Of a DNA stretch of 64,000 nucleotides, positions 56,631-64,000 are shown piece after piece. This DNA comes from Diplonema papillatum (Eukaryota; Euglenozoa; Diplonemea; Diplonemida; Diplonemidae): positions 1 through 64,000 of the forward strand of contig JAPJBO010000121.1 in the NCBI GenBank assembly GCA_030068145.1. The letters are read 5' to 3'. A program made the position numbers and the translations under genes. Within the stretch, counting starts at the first letter, position 1. Every line of letters starts with the position of its first letter. The notes beneath the pieces were generated by a model that searched no databases, was not told the origin of the DNA, and was given only the letters and a program-made list of their open reading frames with translations.

Positions 56631-59501
56631 CTACGCCAGTCCCGAGAAAAACCTCCTCACCGCCAGTGATACCTCCTTCTCGTTGTCCTCTGACATTTTT
56701 GCTGGATGAACCCGTGAAGGCAGATCCGCCGGATTGGATGCTGATTTCACCCACTGAAGGGAGAACACACACCTTCGATCCTTTAACAGTTGCAACGCAC
56801 CAACGACCGAATCGTTTAATAACTTGCTTTTGGCGCAATGTTTCTTTCTCGTTGCGCCCACTACTGTCGTGTTGTCGACAAAAATACTGATCGAACAACC
56901 AGCAGCCTGACATGGTAGTACCTGCAAAACACAAAACAAGGCACGTGCTTCCAACTCATTAATATGGCGTGTTTTGAAATAGGGCGACCATTCTTCACCG
57001 TGAATAAAAACTTCGATTGTGTCATTGTTCACGATGACACCTCCCCATCCTTTCAAGCTAGCATCCACAAAAACAGTGAACGCTGATTTGGCTTTGGTGT
57101 GGACTTTTCTTTCCTGCTGTGCTTCCCGCCGCCATCTTGTTAACTCGCCTGAGACGGAGGGTGGAATGTGGACCAAAGAGTTTGGTTGCCTTGTGCCGCG
57201 GTTCAAGTGATTCACCACTCTCCGTAAAAACTTCAAGGCAAACCAGTAAGTCCCCGGAAACACCCCAGAGACAGCAGAAGCATGCAACAACCTGCCGCCT
57301 AGCGACTCCAGCTCGGCGGCTGTTAGTTTTTCAGACACATCGACTGCCTCGAGTCTATCTCTCGTTTTAGCAGAAGGCCGAACGACTCCTTGTTGATGAT
57401 CCCAGTCTACACCTAAAAATGTGTACTGCTTTGCATCTGTCTGTGAGTCTTCATGCTTCCATGAAATCGCACACTGCTCGGCTGTTCTGTCTAAGCGGGC
57501 TGACTCCCTTTTCACTGCATTGGTTCGGCCAGTGTATCGGATGTTGTCAATCCATACGTGTACAGTCACACCCTTGGCCGCATATGCTGGTCGCACATAA
57601 ACTGGATCACCCGCTGCCACAGCAGCTAGTGTGTGCATCAATTCGGGAGCACAACAGTGTCCCATCGGCAAGCGGTTCATCGCCCACCAATTGCCATCCG
57701 CATCGGAAAAGCGGAATAGCCACCGGCACTGAACAGGTATTTCAATTGCGTAAAACCCAGTTCTAAAGTCCCGTGTTGTGCCGCTGTCGCTGTTTACGGC
57801 AGGCAGGTAAGCTGATATGTGCTCAATCGGCACTTGTGCCTCATATCCTTGATTTCCGAGGAGTTCATTTGCCTCCCTCGTCCACAGGATGAATCTCTGA
57901 CGCAGACCGCTCTCTTTCTCTTCAAGAACAGTGAAAGGGATATTCTGATACGGTCCTGGCCCTTCGGCTTTTGAAACGATGCCGCGTTCAAAGAGTGTTA
58001 CAGCGTGTGATCTTGTGAACATCGATGGCCGATCGTAAAAGCTCTGTGTGGCATTCTTGAAGTCCTGAGAGAAAAAGGTCAAGCGCCATACTTTTTCGAA
58101 TCTACGAAGGGCTGACGGTGACATTCTGCTCTTCAGCTCTTCGACATCCATGGGCGGAATGCCTGAAACATGCAGAGGCGATGCCCTCTCAGTCTCTGAC
58201 TCCGGCAACCTTGTCCTCTTGCTTCTCCTGGTGATAGAGAACCTGCTATGTTGTTGGAACAGAGGTTGCGAAAAAGAAGTCAGAAACCCATCTAAAGGAG
58301 AGAGGTAACCGTCGCGGTGGCCAGCAATCTTGCCATTGCCACAGGGTCGCCCCCGTAGCGCAGCGTCGTGTCGGCGATTTGCTCCGGCGCCTTGTGCTTC
58401 GCGAGCCTCGATATCAGCACCACTGGGAACTGCTCGCCCTCGTCGGCCTTGCGAAAAAGGTGGGTCACCGCACCCCTCTTGATGCTGTGGGCTGTGTACC
58501 CCACCATGTTGGGACTTTTCCGCCACTCTGCTATGAGCATCGCTGTCGTCCAAGTTGTGAGTTTCTGGAACGGCAACAACGACTTCAGCAACACGTAGAT
58601 TGCCTGTGTCCAGTCGCCCTTGATGACCGTCCACCTGGAGGGTGTGAACGGCATTGCTCGGCGTCCCTTTGGAAGAGTAAACCAGTCGATCACAATCTCG
58701 GTGGGGCTGACGAGAAGGAAGTTCGCTGTGGACAACTTTGTCACTTCCTCCCACCGTGAAGCTGACTTCCACGCTATCAAGGCCGCGAGACACAGCCGAG
58801 GTTGCTGGCTGAATGCCCACGCACCCAGAAGATGCTTTTCCATCGGCAATGCCTGCCGTATCGGAACTGCGGCCCCGACAGCCCGCAGTGCGGCTGCCAT
58901 GCTCAGCAGAGGCTGGTTGGGCACTCCCATGTGGCGAAACATGCCGGAGAAGCTCTTCGCATAGGCCAGCATTCCCTGTCTCCGTATACCGGTAGCCGCC
59001 ACAAAAAGGCATGCTGAATCCGGATTGGTCGGAAGGTTGTTGGAAGTGGTCCAAGCTTGAAAGCGCCTCCACAGGTGCCGGCGCTGGGCTGTTGTTGAAT
59101 GTGCCCACATCTGTGCCACGAGCTCTTGCAGTCGTGCTGTCGCTACCTCGGTTGTAGTCTTGTTCTCGCCAGTTCTGCGACCCGTCGTAGGGCTCATGCC
59201 TCCAGCAAGATGCTGAAGGACCATACGTCCGAGAAGGGTAGTAGGTTGAGCCTCGACTGGGGCCCCGTTGCCATATGTAGGGCCGAGTTGATTGGTGTCG
59301 AGAGTGCAGTGGCACGAGCGTGCATTCACAGGCGCGCTTGGAAGCCCGCTTTGTAATACGTTGTAGGGCGTTGAGGCCGTCATGGAACTTACGGACTTTC
59401 TTTTCACTTTGCCGTTGCTGACGTGGAAGAATTGCATAGTTTTGTTGTTGTTGTTGTTGAATACTGGCGTTGTTGGTTGCAGCCGGAGCGGACCCAGTCA
59501 T
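56631..59501 (-). CDS. Reverse transcriptase/RNase H of the tyrosine-recombinase retroelement
   Basis: The ATG at 59501-59499 overlaps the gag stop as ATGA, which is why I choose it over the TTG at 59540; this gives 956 codons. Residues to about 410 are low-complexity and overlap the recombinase gene in another frame. RT follows: TRDFRTGFYAIEIPV with the first catalytic Asp, NRLPMGHCCAPELMH, and VHVWIDNIRYTG, where the usual YxDD core is WIDN. Then come QYTFLGVDWD and RNase H (FTVFVDASLKGWGG, HINELEARAL, SIFVDNTTVVGA, LQWVKSASNPADLPSR). No methyltransferase domain is seen. The Asp-to-Asn change may lower activity or be a lineage trait. The frame is otherwise unbroken, so the copy is young. 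Confidence 0.88.
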   Translation of the reverse strand: MTGSAPAATNNASIQQQQQQNYAILPRQQRQSEKKVRKFHDGLNALQRITKRASKRACECTLVPLHSRHQSTRPYIWQRGPSRGSTYYPSRTYGPSASCWRHEPYDGSQNWREQDYNRGSDSTTARARGTDVGTFNNSPAPAPVEALSSLDHFQQPSDQSGFSMPFCGGYRYTETGNAGLCEELLRHVSPHGSAQPASAEHGSRTAGCRGRSSDTAGIADGKASSGCVGIQPATSAVSRGLDSVEVSFTVGGSDKVVHSELPSRQPHRDCDRLVYSSKGTPSNAVHTLQVDGHQGRLDTGNLRVAEVVVAVPETHNLDDSDAHSRVAEKSQHGGVHSPQHQEGCGDPPFSQGRRGRAVPSGADIEAREAQGAGANRRHDAALRGRPCGNGKIAGHRDGYLSPLDGFLTSFSQPLFQQHSRFSITRRSKRTRLPESETERASPLHVSGIPPMDVEELKSRMSPSALRRFEKVWRLTFFSQDFKNATQSFYDRPSMFTRSHAVTLFERGIVSKAEGPGPYQNIPFTVLEEKESGLRQRFILWTREANELLGNQGYEAQVPIEHISAYLPAVNSDSGTTRDFRTGFYAIEIPVQCRWLFRFSDADGNWWAMNRLPMGHCCAPELMHTLAAVAAGDPVYVRPAYAAKGVTVHVWIDNIRYTGRTNAVKRESARLDRTAEQCAISWKHEDSQTDAKQYTFLGVDWDHQQGVVRPSAKTRDRLEAVDVSEKLTAAELESLGGRLLHASAVSGVFPGTYWFALKFLRRVVNHLNRGTRQPNSLVHIPPSVSGELTRWRREAQQERKVHTKAKSAFTVFVDASLKGWGGVIVNNDTIEVFIHGEEWSPYFKTRHINELEARALFCVLQVLPCQAAGCSISIFVDNTTVVGATRKKHCAKSKLLNDSVVGALQLLKDRRCVFSLQWVKSASNPADLPSRVHPAKMSEDNEKEVSLAVRRFFSGLA
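58292..59437 (-). CDS. Tyrosine recombinase of the retroelement, nested in another frame
   Basis: 381 codons from the ATG at 59437 (MQFFHVSNGK), lying wholly inside the RT frame but in a different phase. The C-terminal half has the tyrosine-recombinase residues: SASRWEEVTKL (Arg about 228), AHSIKRGAVTHLF (His about 317, Arg about 321), and HKAPEQIADTTLRYGG (nucleophile Tyr about 361). It would insert a circular DNA intermediate without target duplication, in line with the empty site. An extensive overlap of recombinase and RT frames is known from DIRS-1. Here it occurs with split direct repeats instead of inverted ends. Confidence 0.87.
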   Translation of the reverse strand: MQFFHVSNGKVKRKSVSSMTASTPYNVLQSGLPSAPVNARSCHCTLDTNQLGPTYGNGAPVEAQPTTLLGRMVLQHLAGGMSPTTGRRTGENKTTTEVATARLQELVAQMWAHSTTAQRRHLWRRFQAWTTSNNLPTNPDSACLFVAATGIRRQGMLAYAKSFSGMFRHMGVPNQPLLSMAAALRAVGAAVPIRQALPMEKHLLGAWAFSQQPRLCLAALIAWKSASRWEEVTKLSTANFLLVSPTEIVIDWFTLPKGRRAMPFTPSRWTVIKGDWTQAIYVLLKSLLPFQKLTTWTTAMLIAEWRKSPNMVGYTAHSIKRGAVTHLFRKADEGEQFPVVLISRLAKHKAPEQIADTTLRYGGDPVAMARLLATATVTSLL

Positions 59502-60508
59502 TTCGCCCCGGCCGTGGCTTTTCCCTGACTCTTCTTCCAAGCTGGAGTTGAACGCTGCACTTTCTTGTTCATGCGCTGCATGACAACCGCCGCAGCTTTG
59601 TCGACGGTGTTCGTAGGACCTGAAGGGCCCTCACCCTGCTTCGCCAATTCGACCTTCAACTCGCGTCTGGGGACCTTGTACCGCACATAGTTGTATTGCA
59701 TGCGGACCAACCTCAACAGATTGTTGCCGGCTTCTCGTTGTGGAGTCCCCTGCCATCCATCGAAGTACGCAACCCCCATCACCCACAATCGTAGACTGTG
59801 AAATGCCTCCTCCAACTGCTCTCCACCTGGCAGATGGGCCATGCCACTCAGGTACCTTGACTCCAGATGGTAGATGAGCCGATGCGGGTCCGCCCCAATG
59901 TCATCAGCCCATTGCACGACATCATCAGCATCCGCCGGAAACACCACCTTCGAGTTGTCCTCTTCTGCTGGCGCCTTGTTGCCTGCCACCATTCCACTGC
60001 CCTGTGGAGTCAGTTCTTCAAGCTTGTTCAACAAAGCTGTCACTTGCAGCTGCAAGGCCTTGAGTTGCTCATCCTTCAAAGCCGCTTCGCTTTTCAATCC
60101 AGCAATGACATTGACTGCCTGCTCTGTTTGATGCACTGTGGCATCCAGAATGCGGCTGTATGTGTACCCGTCCGCAGGGAGTGGATAGACTTGCTCTGGG
60201 CCCGTGTGCTGAACCACCCCATGCAGTTCGTTATTTGCTACTGATGCCCGCACTTCATACCGTTCACCACTAGTTGCCAGATGCCCTGCATGCAGCTTGT
60301 ACGGCTCATTGGAACCCACAGGTCTTAGCGAGTACACGACCACCTTTCCGACCAAAACACGACACTGGTCGTGCAATTGCCGTTCTGACATGTGCTGTGG
60401 AGCTGGAATTCCCGCCTGGCCAGCACTGGCTGATGGTGCAACAGAGCGAGCTCTTTCAGTTTCCGATTCTGACGAAGAGCGAGGTGGTTCAGGAGAAGCT
60501 GCTAACAT
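59498..60508 (-). CDS. Gag-like protein of the retroelement
   Basis: 336 codons from the ATG at 60508-60506 (MLAASPEPPR), which follows the A1 repeat by one base; the frame is also open through A1 but has only a GTG there. Visible: IPAPQHMSERQLHDQ, LVGKVVVYSL, YPLPADGYTYSRI, a coiled coil (residues about 135-170), ESRYLSGMAHLPGGEQLEEA and a basic C-terminus (NKKVQRSTPAWKKSQGK). There is no CCHC knuckle. It is clearly homologous to the frame at 62085-63317. It presumably packages RNA. The stop overlaps the RT start. Confidence 0.85.
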   Translation of the reverse strand: MLAASPEPPRSSSESETERARSVAPSASAGQAGIPAPQHMSERQLHDQCRVLVGKVVVYSLRPVGSNEPYKLHAGHLATSGERYEVRASVANNELHGVVQHTGPEQVYPLPADGYTYSRILDATVHQTEQAVNVIAGLKSEAALKDEQLKALQLQVTALLNKLEELTPQGSGMVAGNKAPAEEDNSKVVFPADADDVVQWADDIGADPHRLIYHLESRYLSGMAHLPGGEQLEEAFHSLRLWVMGVAYFDGWQGTPQREAGNNLLRLVRMQYNYVRYKVPRRELKVELAKQGEGPSGPTNTVDKAAAVVMQRMNKKVQRSTPAWKKSQGKATAGAK

Positions 60509-60618
60509 CTTCAAACTTTCGGTTTTCACCCCTTCACCGCCCTCCTGGATCACGGTTCGTTGAAAAGCGACACCGGAGTGGCAATCTTCGGGTCGTTGAT
60601 TCCCCAGATGAATCTGCA
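60509..60618 (-). repeat. Split direct repeat A1
   Basis: 110 bp, same sequence as A2. It forms the 5' terminus of the retroelement and probably holds its promoter, an inference from position. Confidence 0.92.
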
Positions 60619-60686
60619 CAATTTTGGGTTCAGAATCTCAAAGTCTAAAGTCCTACTTTAGACTTTGGGGACTTTAGACTCCCGCC

Positions 60687-61411
60687 AAAGGAAAACGTGG
60701 ACAACGGTGCCACAACCATCCACAACCAGCCAGGTTGAAAGCTTCCGGAAGGCTGTGACATCGTCCAGGGGTAGCGGCTCTCTACGCGTGAAGCGCAGAA
60801 TGAGGCACAGGAAGAGCGCTTGTTGAGGCATGCCTGAAGGTGTTTGTCGTAGAGAAGCGCAAAGACAATCGGAAAGTGACACTGCAGACGTTGAAGACGC
60901 AAGCGGAGGCTCTCCTCCAGGACGATGATAATAATATCTGCAGGAACGTGAGGAGTGTCTCCACAACGTACCTGCGAAACTTCCTGAGCAGGAACCGCTT
61001 TCGAGTCAAAGTGGTGCAGAAGCAGACCCCCTTTGTAAACGCGGGACGACATCTGTGCGAAAGCACAGGTGTTCCACACACACCTCCACCACGTTCTCCC
61101 CATGTCGACGGTGTCCTCAACATGGACGAAGTCCCGTGCTCCCTTTCGGGTAGCATGGGGAAATCAAAACCGTCGCCGCCATTGGCGACAAGGATGTTCG
61201 TGTCAACCACGATGCCAATGCCAGCAAGAGGTCCGCAACGCTCCTTGCCTTTGCAGCAACAAAAAAAGGTGGCCCTGACTTTTCCCCATTCCACGTCCCA
61301 CCCATTCTCATGCTCAAGGGCCAACCTCGCCGCGACTCCATTAAGCAGGAGAAGTACGACACCCGGGTCAAGGTCATTTGGACCCCGAAGGGCGTGGTGA
61401 ACAGCGAGACT
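60687..61411 (+). pseudogene. pogo/Tigger-like transposase relic (3' part of the split gene)
   Basis: Several frames must be joined. One gives EAQNEAQEERL and then, after a +1 shift, EACLKVFVVEKRKDNRKVTL and LRNFLSRNRFRVKV (the second helix-turn-helix of CENP-B/Tigger-type proteins). Further on is LNMDEVPCS with the first catalytic Asp. Then, in another frame, come TVAAIGDKDVRVNHDANASK, ATLLAFAATKKGG, PPILMLKGQPR and VIWTPKGVVNSE. These match the pogo/DDE_1 layout (NxDE ... TV...G...V ... F.G.P ... PKG). At least two frameshifts and in-frame stops upstream make it a relic. A MITE sits at its 3' end. Confidence 0.65.
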
Positions 61412-61415
61412 ATAC

Positions 61416-61689
61416 CATGCAGGGTCAAAACCTTGTGTCTTTTTAAAACGCTCCTGCGGGGCCGATGGAGCCCAAAAAAAAAAGTTGGAAAAAAAAAAAT
61501 TTGCTCAACTTCATCAAAAATTACTGCAGAGTTTGTTCCAAACTTTTAAAATTCAAAAAAAAATTGCTCAACTTCCTCAAAAACTCCTGCAGAGTTTGTT
61601 CCAAACTTTTAAAATTCAAAAACCCCAATTTTTTTCCGGAAACTTTTTTTTGCCATTTTCAAAAAGACACAAGGTTTTGACCCTGCATG
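61416..61689. mobile_element. CATG-ended MITE with internal duplication
   Basis: A 274-bp copy flanked by ATAC (61412-61415, 61690-61693). The segment TTGCTCAACTTC through to AAAATTCAAAAA occurs twice, which explains the extra length. It sits at the end of the pogo relic. Confidence 0.9.
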
Positions 61690-61737
61690 ATACCCTTTCC
61701 ACTCAGAATGTGAAGGAATTTCACCGCAGCTTTGCTA

Positions 61738-61946
61738 ATGCAGGGTCAAAAACCTTGTGTCTTTTTAAAACGCTCCTGCGGGGCTGATGGAGCCCTAAAA
61801 AATTTTTTGGAAAAAAAAAAATTGCTCAACTTCCTAAAAACTCCTGCAGAGTTTGTTCCAAACTTTTAAAATTCAAAAACCCCAATTTTTTTCCGGAAAC
61901 TTTTTTTTGCCATTTTCAAAAAGACACAAGGTTTTGACCCTGCATG
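61738..61946. mobile_element. CATG-ended MITE copied with its flank
   Basis: The right flank, ATACCCTTTCCACTCAGAAT and onward to GTGAAGG, is the same as the right flank of the copy ending at 61689. The left end lacks the first C and any duplicated flank. This copy therefore arose by local duplication of the previous MITE and its flank, not by a fresh insertion. Confidence 0.8.
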
Positions 61947-62084
61947 ATACCCTTTCCACTCAGAATGTGAAGGCTCCAATTTCATCGCAGTTCACTGGGG
62001 GAATCCAGACAAGTCAAGTCACTTGAACAACACAGCCGAACAGGTTGGGTTTAGGGGGGCGGCACAGAGCAATCACTTTTCCTG

Positions 62085-63317
62085 ATGGACGCAAATGTTG
62101 AACCCCGTAGCAGATCACAAAGCGTTTTTGTTCGGAATGAGGCGAGGGAAAACACACCGGCGGCCACTGGTGGTGAGGGTGGTGTACCAGCGCCACAGTA
62201 CATGAGTGCCGAGAATCTGAAAGATCAGGCAACCCGGCTTATCGGACGTGTAATCGTGTATACCGCAGGAGAAGAAGGACACCCTGCTCGTCAGTACGGC
62301 GGCCTCCTCAATCGCGGCCCGAACAACACCCTCAACGTTCTGCGCAGCCGTGCCTATAACTACCTTGAAGGGTGTGTTGAACACAATGGAGAAGACGAAT
62401 TTGTGCCGATGCCAGCAGAAGGATGGTATTACACCCGAATTGTGGCAGATGCCATCCACCAAACAGAGAAGGCACGGGCTAGTATCGAAGCCCTAGAGAC
62501 ACAGCTGGCCCAAGCACGTTACCGAGAGCAAGCATATGTTGCTACCCAAATGTCACACGGCGACCGTGACGCATCGGCAGGGGTCTCCCAAATGCCTCAA
62601 CAGCACCCTCTACCTCCTGCACTTCCGGAGCCTGACAACCTGGCGTTAACTCACCCGGCAGATGCTCATGATGTGCGTGCGTGGGAGAGCGCCATTGCCA
62701 ACAGCCACGAGTTGTTAATTACTCAACTGGAATCTCGCTTGTTAGCTGGGTTGGTACACCTTCCGGGGGGTCAGATCTTACAAGAAGATTTTGACACCGT
62801 GAGAGGATGGATTGTATGTGCTTCGTGGTTGCAAAATTGGGCGTCAACTCCGATGACAGCATTGGGTAACATGCAGGGTCAAAACCTTGTGTCTTTTTGG
62901 AAATGGCCAAAAAAAAATTTCCGGAAAAAAAATGGGTTTTTTGAATTTTAAAAGTTTGGAACAAACTCTGCAGTATTTTTTGAGGAAGTTGAGCAAATTT
63001 TTTTTTTTCCAAAATTTTTTTTTGGGCTCCATCGGCCCCGCGGGAGCGTTTTAAAAAGACACAAGGTTTTGACCCTGCATGGTAACAAGGTCTTCCAACG
63101 CTTGCTAATACAGTATCAGTACGTTGTTCACAAGAAGCCTCGCCACCAAATTGAAGAAAAGCTTACTCTTCACAATCCCCACGTTCACCCGGTCCTGAAA
63201 GCTGCGGCTGCTGTCAAACAGCAACCATCATCGCGTGGGAAAGGACGTGGGCGCGGTTTCTCGATGCAACCACCACAGCGAAGACAGGGAAACGCCAATG
63301 CTGGGAAGGGTCATTGA
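62085..63317 (+). pseudogene. Gag-like gene of a second tyrosine-recombinase retroelement, split by a MITE
   Basis: It starts at the ATG at 62085 (MDANVEPRSRSQSVFVRNEA). Homology with the gag at 59498-60508 is visible in VPAPQYMSAENLKDQ, LIGRVIVYT, EDEFVPMPAEGWYYTRI, IHQTEKA and LESRLLAGLVHLPGG. The MITE at 62870-63081 interrupts it. Leaving out the MITE and one GTAA restores one frame of 338 codons plus stop, close to the 336 of the other gag, and ends in a Gly/Arg/Gln-rich basic tail (GKGRGRGFSMQPPQRRQGN). No ATGA-linked downstream frame follows; a satellite begins 80 bases later, so the rest of this element is missing or displaced. Confidence 0.8.
62870..63081. mobile_element. CATG-ended MITE inside the second gag gene
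   Basis: A 212-bp copy flanked by GTAA (62866-62869, 63082-63085). The empty site, read from the two flanks, is ATTGGGTAACAAGG, and it keeps the gag frame. Confidence 0.94.
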
Positions 63318-63393
63318 CTGGGACCTTCTCAGCTTCTCGCCGTCCAGTCGGTAGACAACTACCCCCCAAAACCCGTGTACGTTATGGGCAGCT

Positions 63394-63950
63394 CTTCGGT
63401 TAGAGTCGCACAAGGCATTTCCATTACAAAAAACTTCGGTTAGAGTCGCAAGCCATTTTCATTGAGAAAAACTTCGGTTAGAGTCGCGTAGAGCATTTCC
63501 ATTACAAAAAACTTCGGTTAGAGTCGCAAGCCATTTTCATTGAGAAAAACTTCGGTTAGAGTCGCGTAGAGCATTTCCATTACAAAAAACTTCGGTTAGA
63601 GTCGCAAGCCATTTTCATTGAGAAAAACTTCGGTTAGAGTCGCGTAGAGCATTTCCATTACAAAAAACTTCGGTTAGAGTCGCAAGCCATTTTCATTACA
63701 AAAAACTTCGGTTAGAGTCGCAAGCCATTTTCATTAGAAAAACTTCGGTTAGAGTCGCAAGCCATTTTCATTACAAAAAACTTCGGTTAGAGTCGCAAGC
63801 CATTTTCATTACAAAAAACTTCGGTTAGAGTCGCAAGCCATTTTCATTACAAAAAACTTCGGTTAGAGTCGCAAGCCATTTTCATTACAAAAAACTTCGG
63901 TTAGAGTCGCAAGCCATTTTCATTGAGAAAAACTTCGGTAAGAGTCGTGT
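63394..63950 (+). repeat. 38-bp satellite (CTTCGGTTAGAGTCGC units)
   Basis: Fifteen tandem units start CTTCGGTTAGAGTCGC. Early units alternate between 40-bp forms (GTAGAGCATTTCCATTAC) and 38-bp forms (AAGCCATTTTCATTGAG), while later ones are homogeneous at 37-38 bp. The last unit is diverged (GGTAAGAGTCGTGTAA) and its GTAA is the target of the next MITE. Confidence 0.95.
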
Positions 63951-63952
63951 AA

Positions 63953-64000
63953 CATGCAGGGTCAGAACCTTGTGTCTTTTTAAAACGCTCCCGCGGGGCC
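63953..64000. mobile_element. CATG-ended MITE, cut by the window edge
   Basis: It has an intact left end (CATGCAGGGTCAGAACCTTG) next to GTAA, followed by the family's G/C-rich core. The rest lies beyond the window. Confidence 0.88.

Larger units (their letters stand above)
56246..60618 (-). mobile_element. Tyrosine-recombinase retroelement with split direct repeats
   Basis: It is 4373 bp, read on the minus strand. The order is A1 (60618-60509), gag, RT/RNase H with an overlapping tyrosine recombinase gene, then B1 (56619-56497), A2 (56496-56387) and B2 (56368-56246). The two A copies are 110 bp and the two B copies 123 bp, nearly identical. This A1...B1-A2-B2 arrangement is the split-direct-repeat form known from Ngaro-, PAT- and VIPER-type elements. 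It sits in the right end of the Merlin-like element. Deleting it restores CCCAAGCAATTTTGGGTT, equivalent to CCCAAGCAATCTTGGGTT at 51940, with no target duplication, as expected for recombinase-mediated integration. Confidence 0.9.
51889..60686. mobile_element. Merlin/IS1595-like DNA transposon carrying a nested retroelement
   Basis: The element is bounded by AAAGGAAA at 51881-51888 and 60687-60694, an 8-bp target duplication. Its inverted ends start GGCGGGAGTCTAAAGTCCCC and match for about 46 bases. It encodes one transposase (minus strand, 53238-55561). Inside the ends lie long inverted arrays of a GGGTCAAAATTTT unit. Total length is 8798 bp, of which 4373 bp are a retroelement inserted in the right end. 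Without it the element is 4425 bp. The 8-bp duplication and the transposase type agree with the Merlin superfamily as known. Confidence 0.88.

Noticed and set aside
56428-56934. 168-codon minus frame as a separate gene
   Set aside because: It overlaps the RNase H end and the B1/A2 repeats in another frame. Frames through the repeated ends recur simply because the ends are duplicated.
63394-63950. CRISPR-like array
   Set aside because: The units are directly contiguous with no unique spacers, and the context is eukaryotic; it is a simple satellite.

Overview
The window looks like nuclear DNA of a eukaryote with a large, transposon-rich genome. Coding sequence is sparse, the introns that can be placed are GT-AG, and there are long microsatellites, minisatellites and several families of small terminal-inverted-repeat elements. 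The host genes (an SCP/FCP1-type phosphatase and an EF-hand plus coiled-coil protein) and the mix of transposons would fit an alveolate such as a chromerid, dinoflagellate or perkinsid. That placement is inference and weak; no rRNA, spliced leader or telomere was found to settle it.

Layout. 1-21.2 kb has no gene I can support. It holds a dispersed motif in about six copies, two MITEs (3669-4241, 4852-5076), a 340-bp GT tract, a 200-bp minisatellite and GA tracts. 21.2-33.8 kb is the territory of one minus-strand gene, an SCP/FCP1-like phosphatase, whose two catalytic-domain exons (33346-33772 and 23480-23771) are separated by a 9.6-kb intron full of repeats. Just 3' of the second exon lies a decayed tandem duplication of a Cys-rich coding segment. 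35.9-36.1 kb may hold one further host exon. 36.8-41.5 kb is a 4.7-kb unit bounded by identical 28-bp direct repeats. It carries an uncharacterised 784-residue ORF plus two smaller ORFs and is the best candidate here for an undescribed mobile element. 43.4-45.4 kb is the EF-hand/coiled-coil gene (three exons, minus strand). 46.4-50.0 kb is a 5'-truncated non-LTR-type reverse transcriptase with an unusual Cys/His-rich tail.

51.3-63.3 kb is a nest of insertions that can be read layer by layer. A decayed pogo/Tigger-like transposase gene (51411-51888 and 60687-61411) was split by a Merlin/IS1595-like DNA transposon (51889-60686, 8-bp target duplication AAAGGAAA). The right end of that transposon was in turn split by a tyrosine-recombinase retroelement (56246-60618, split direct repeats A1...B1-A2-B2, no target duplication). 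A CATG-ended MITE family with 4-bp NTAN target duplications then landed in the Merlin transposase, at the end of the pogo relic, in the gag gene of a second tyrosine-recombinase retroelement, and in another copy of itself. The window ends in a 38-bp satellite and one more MITE end.

All calls rest on reading motifs, frames and repeat boundaries by eye. No database search was run, so family names are assignments by motif.
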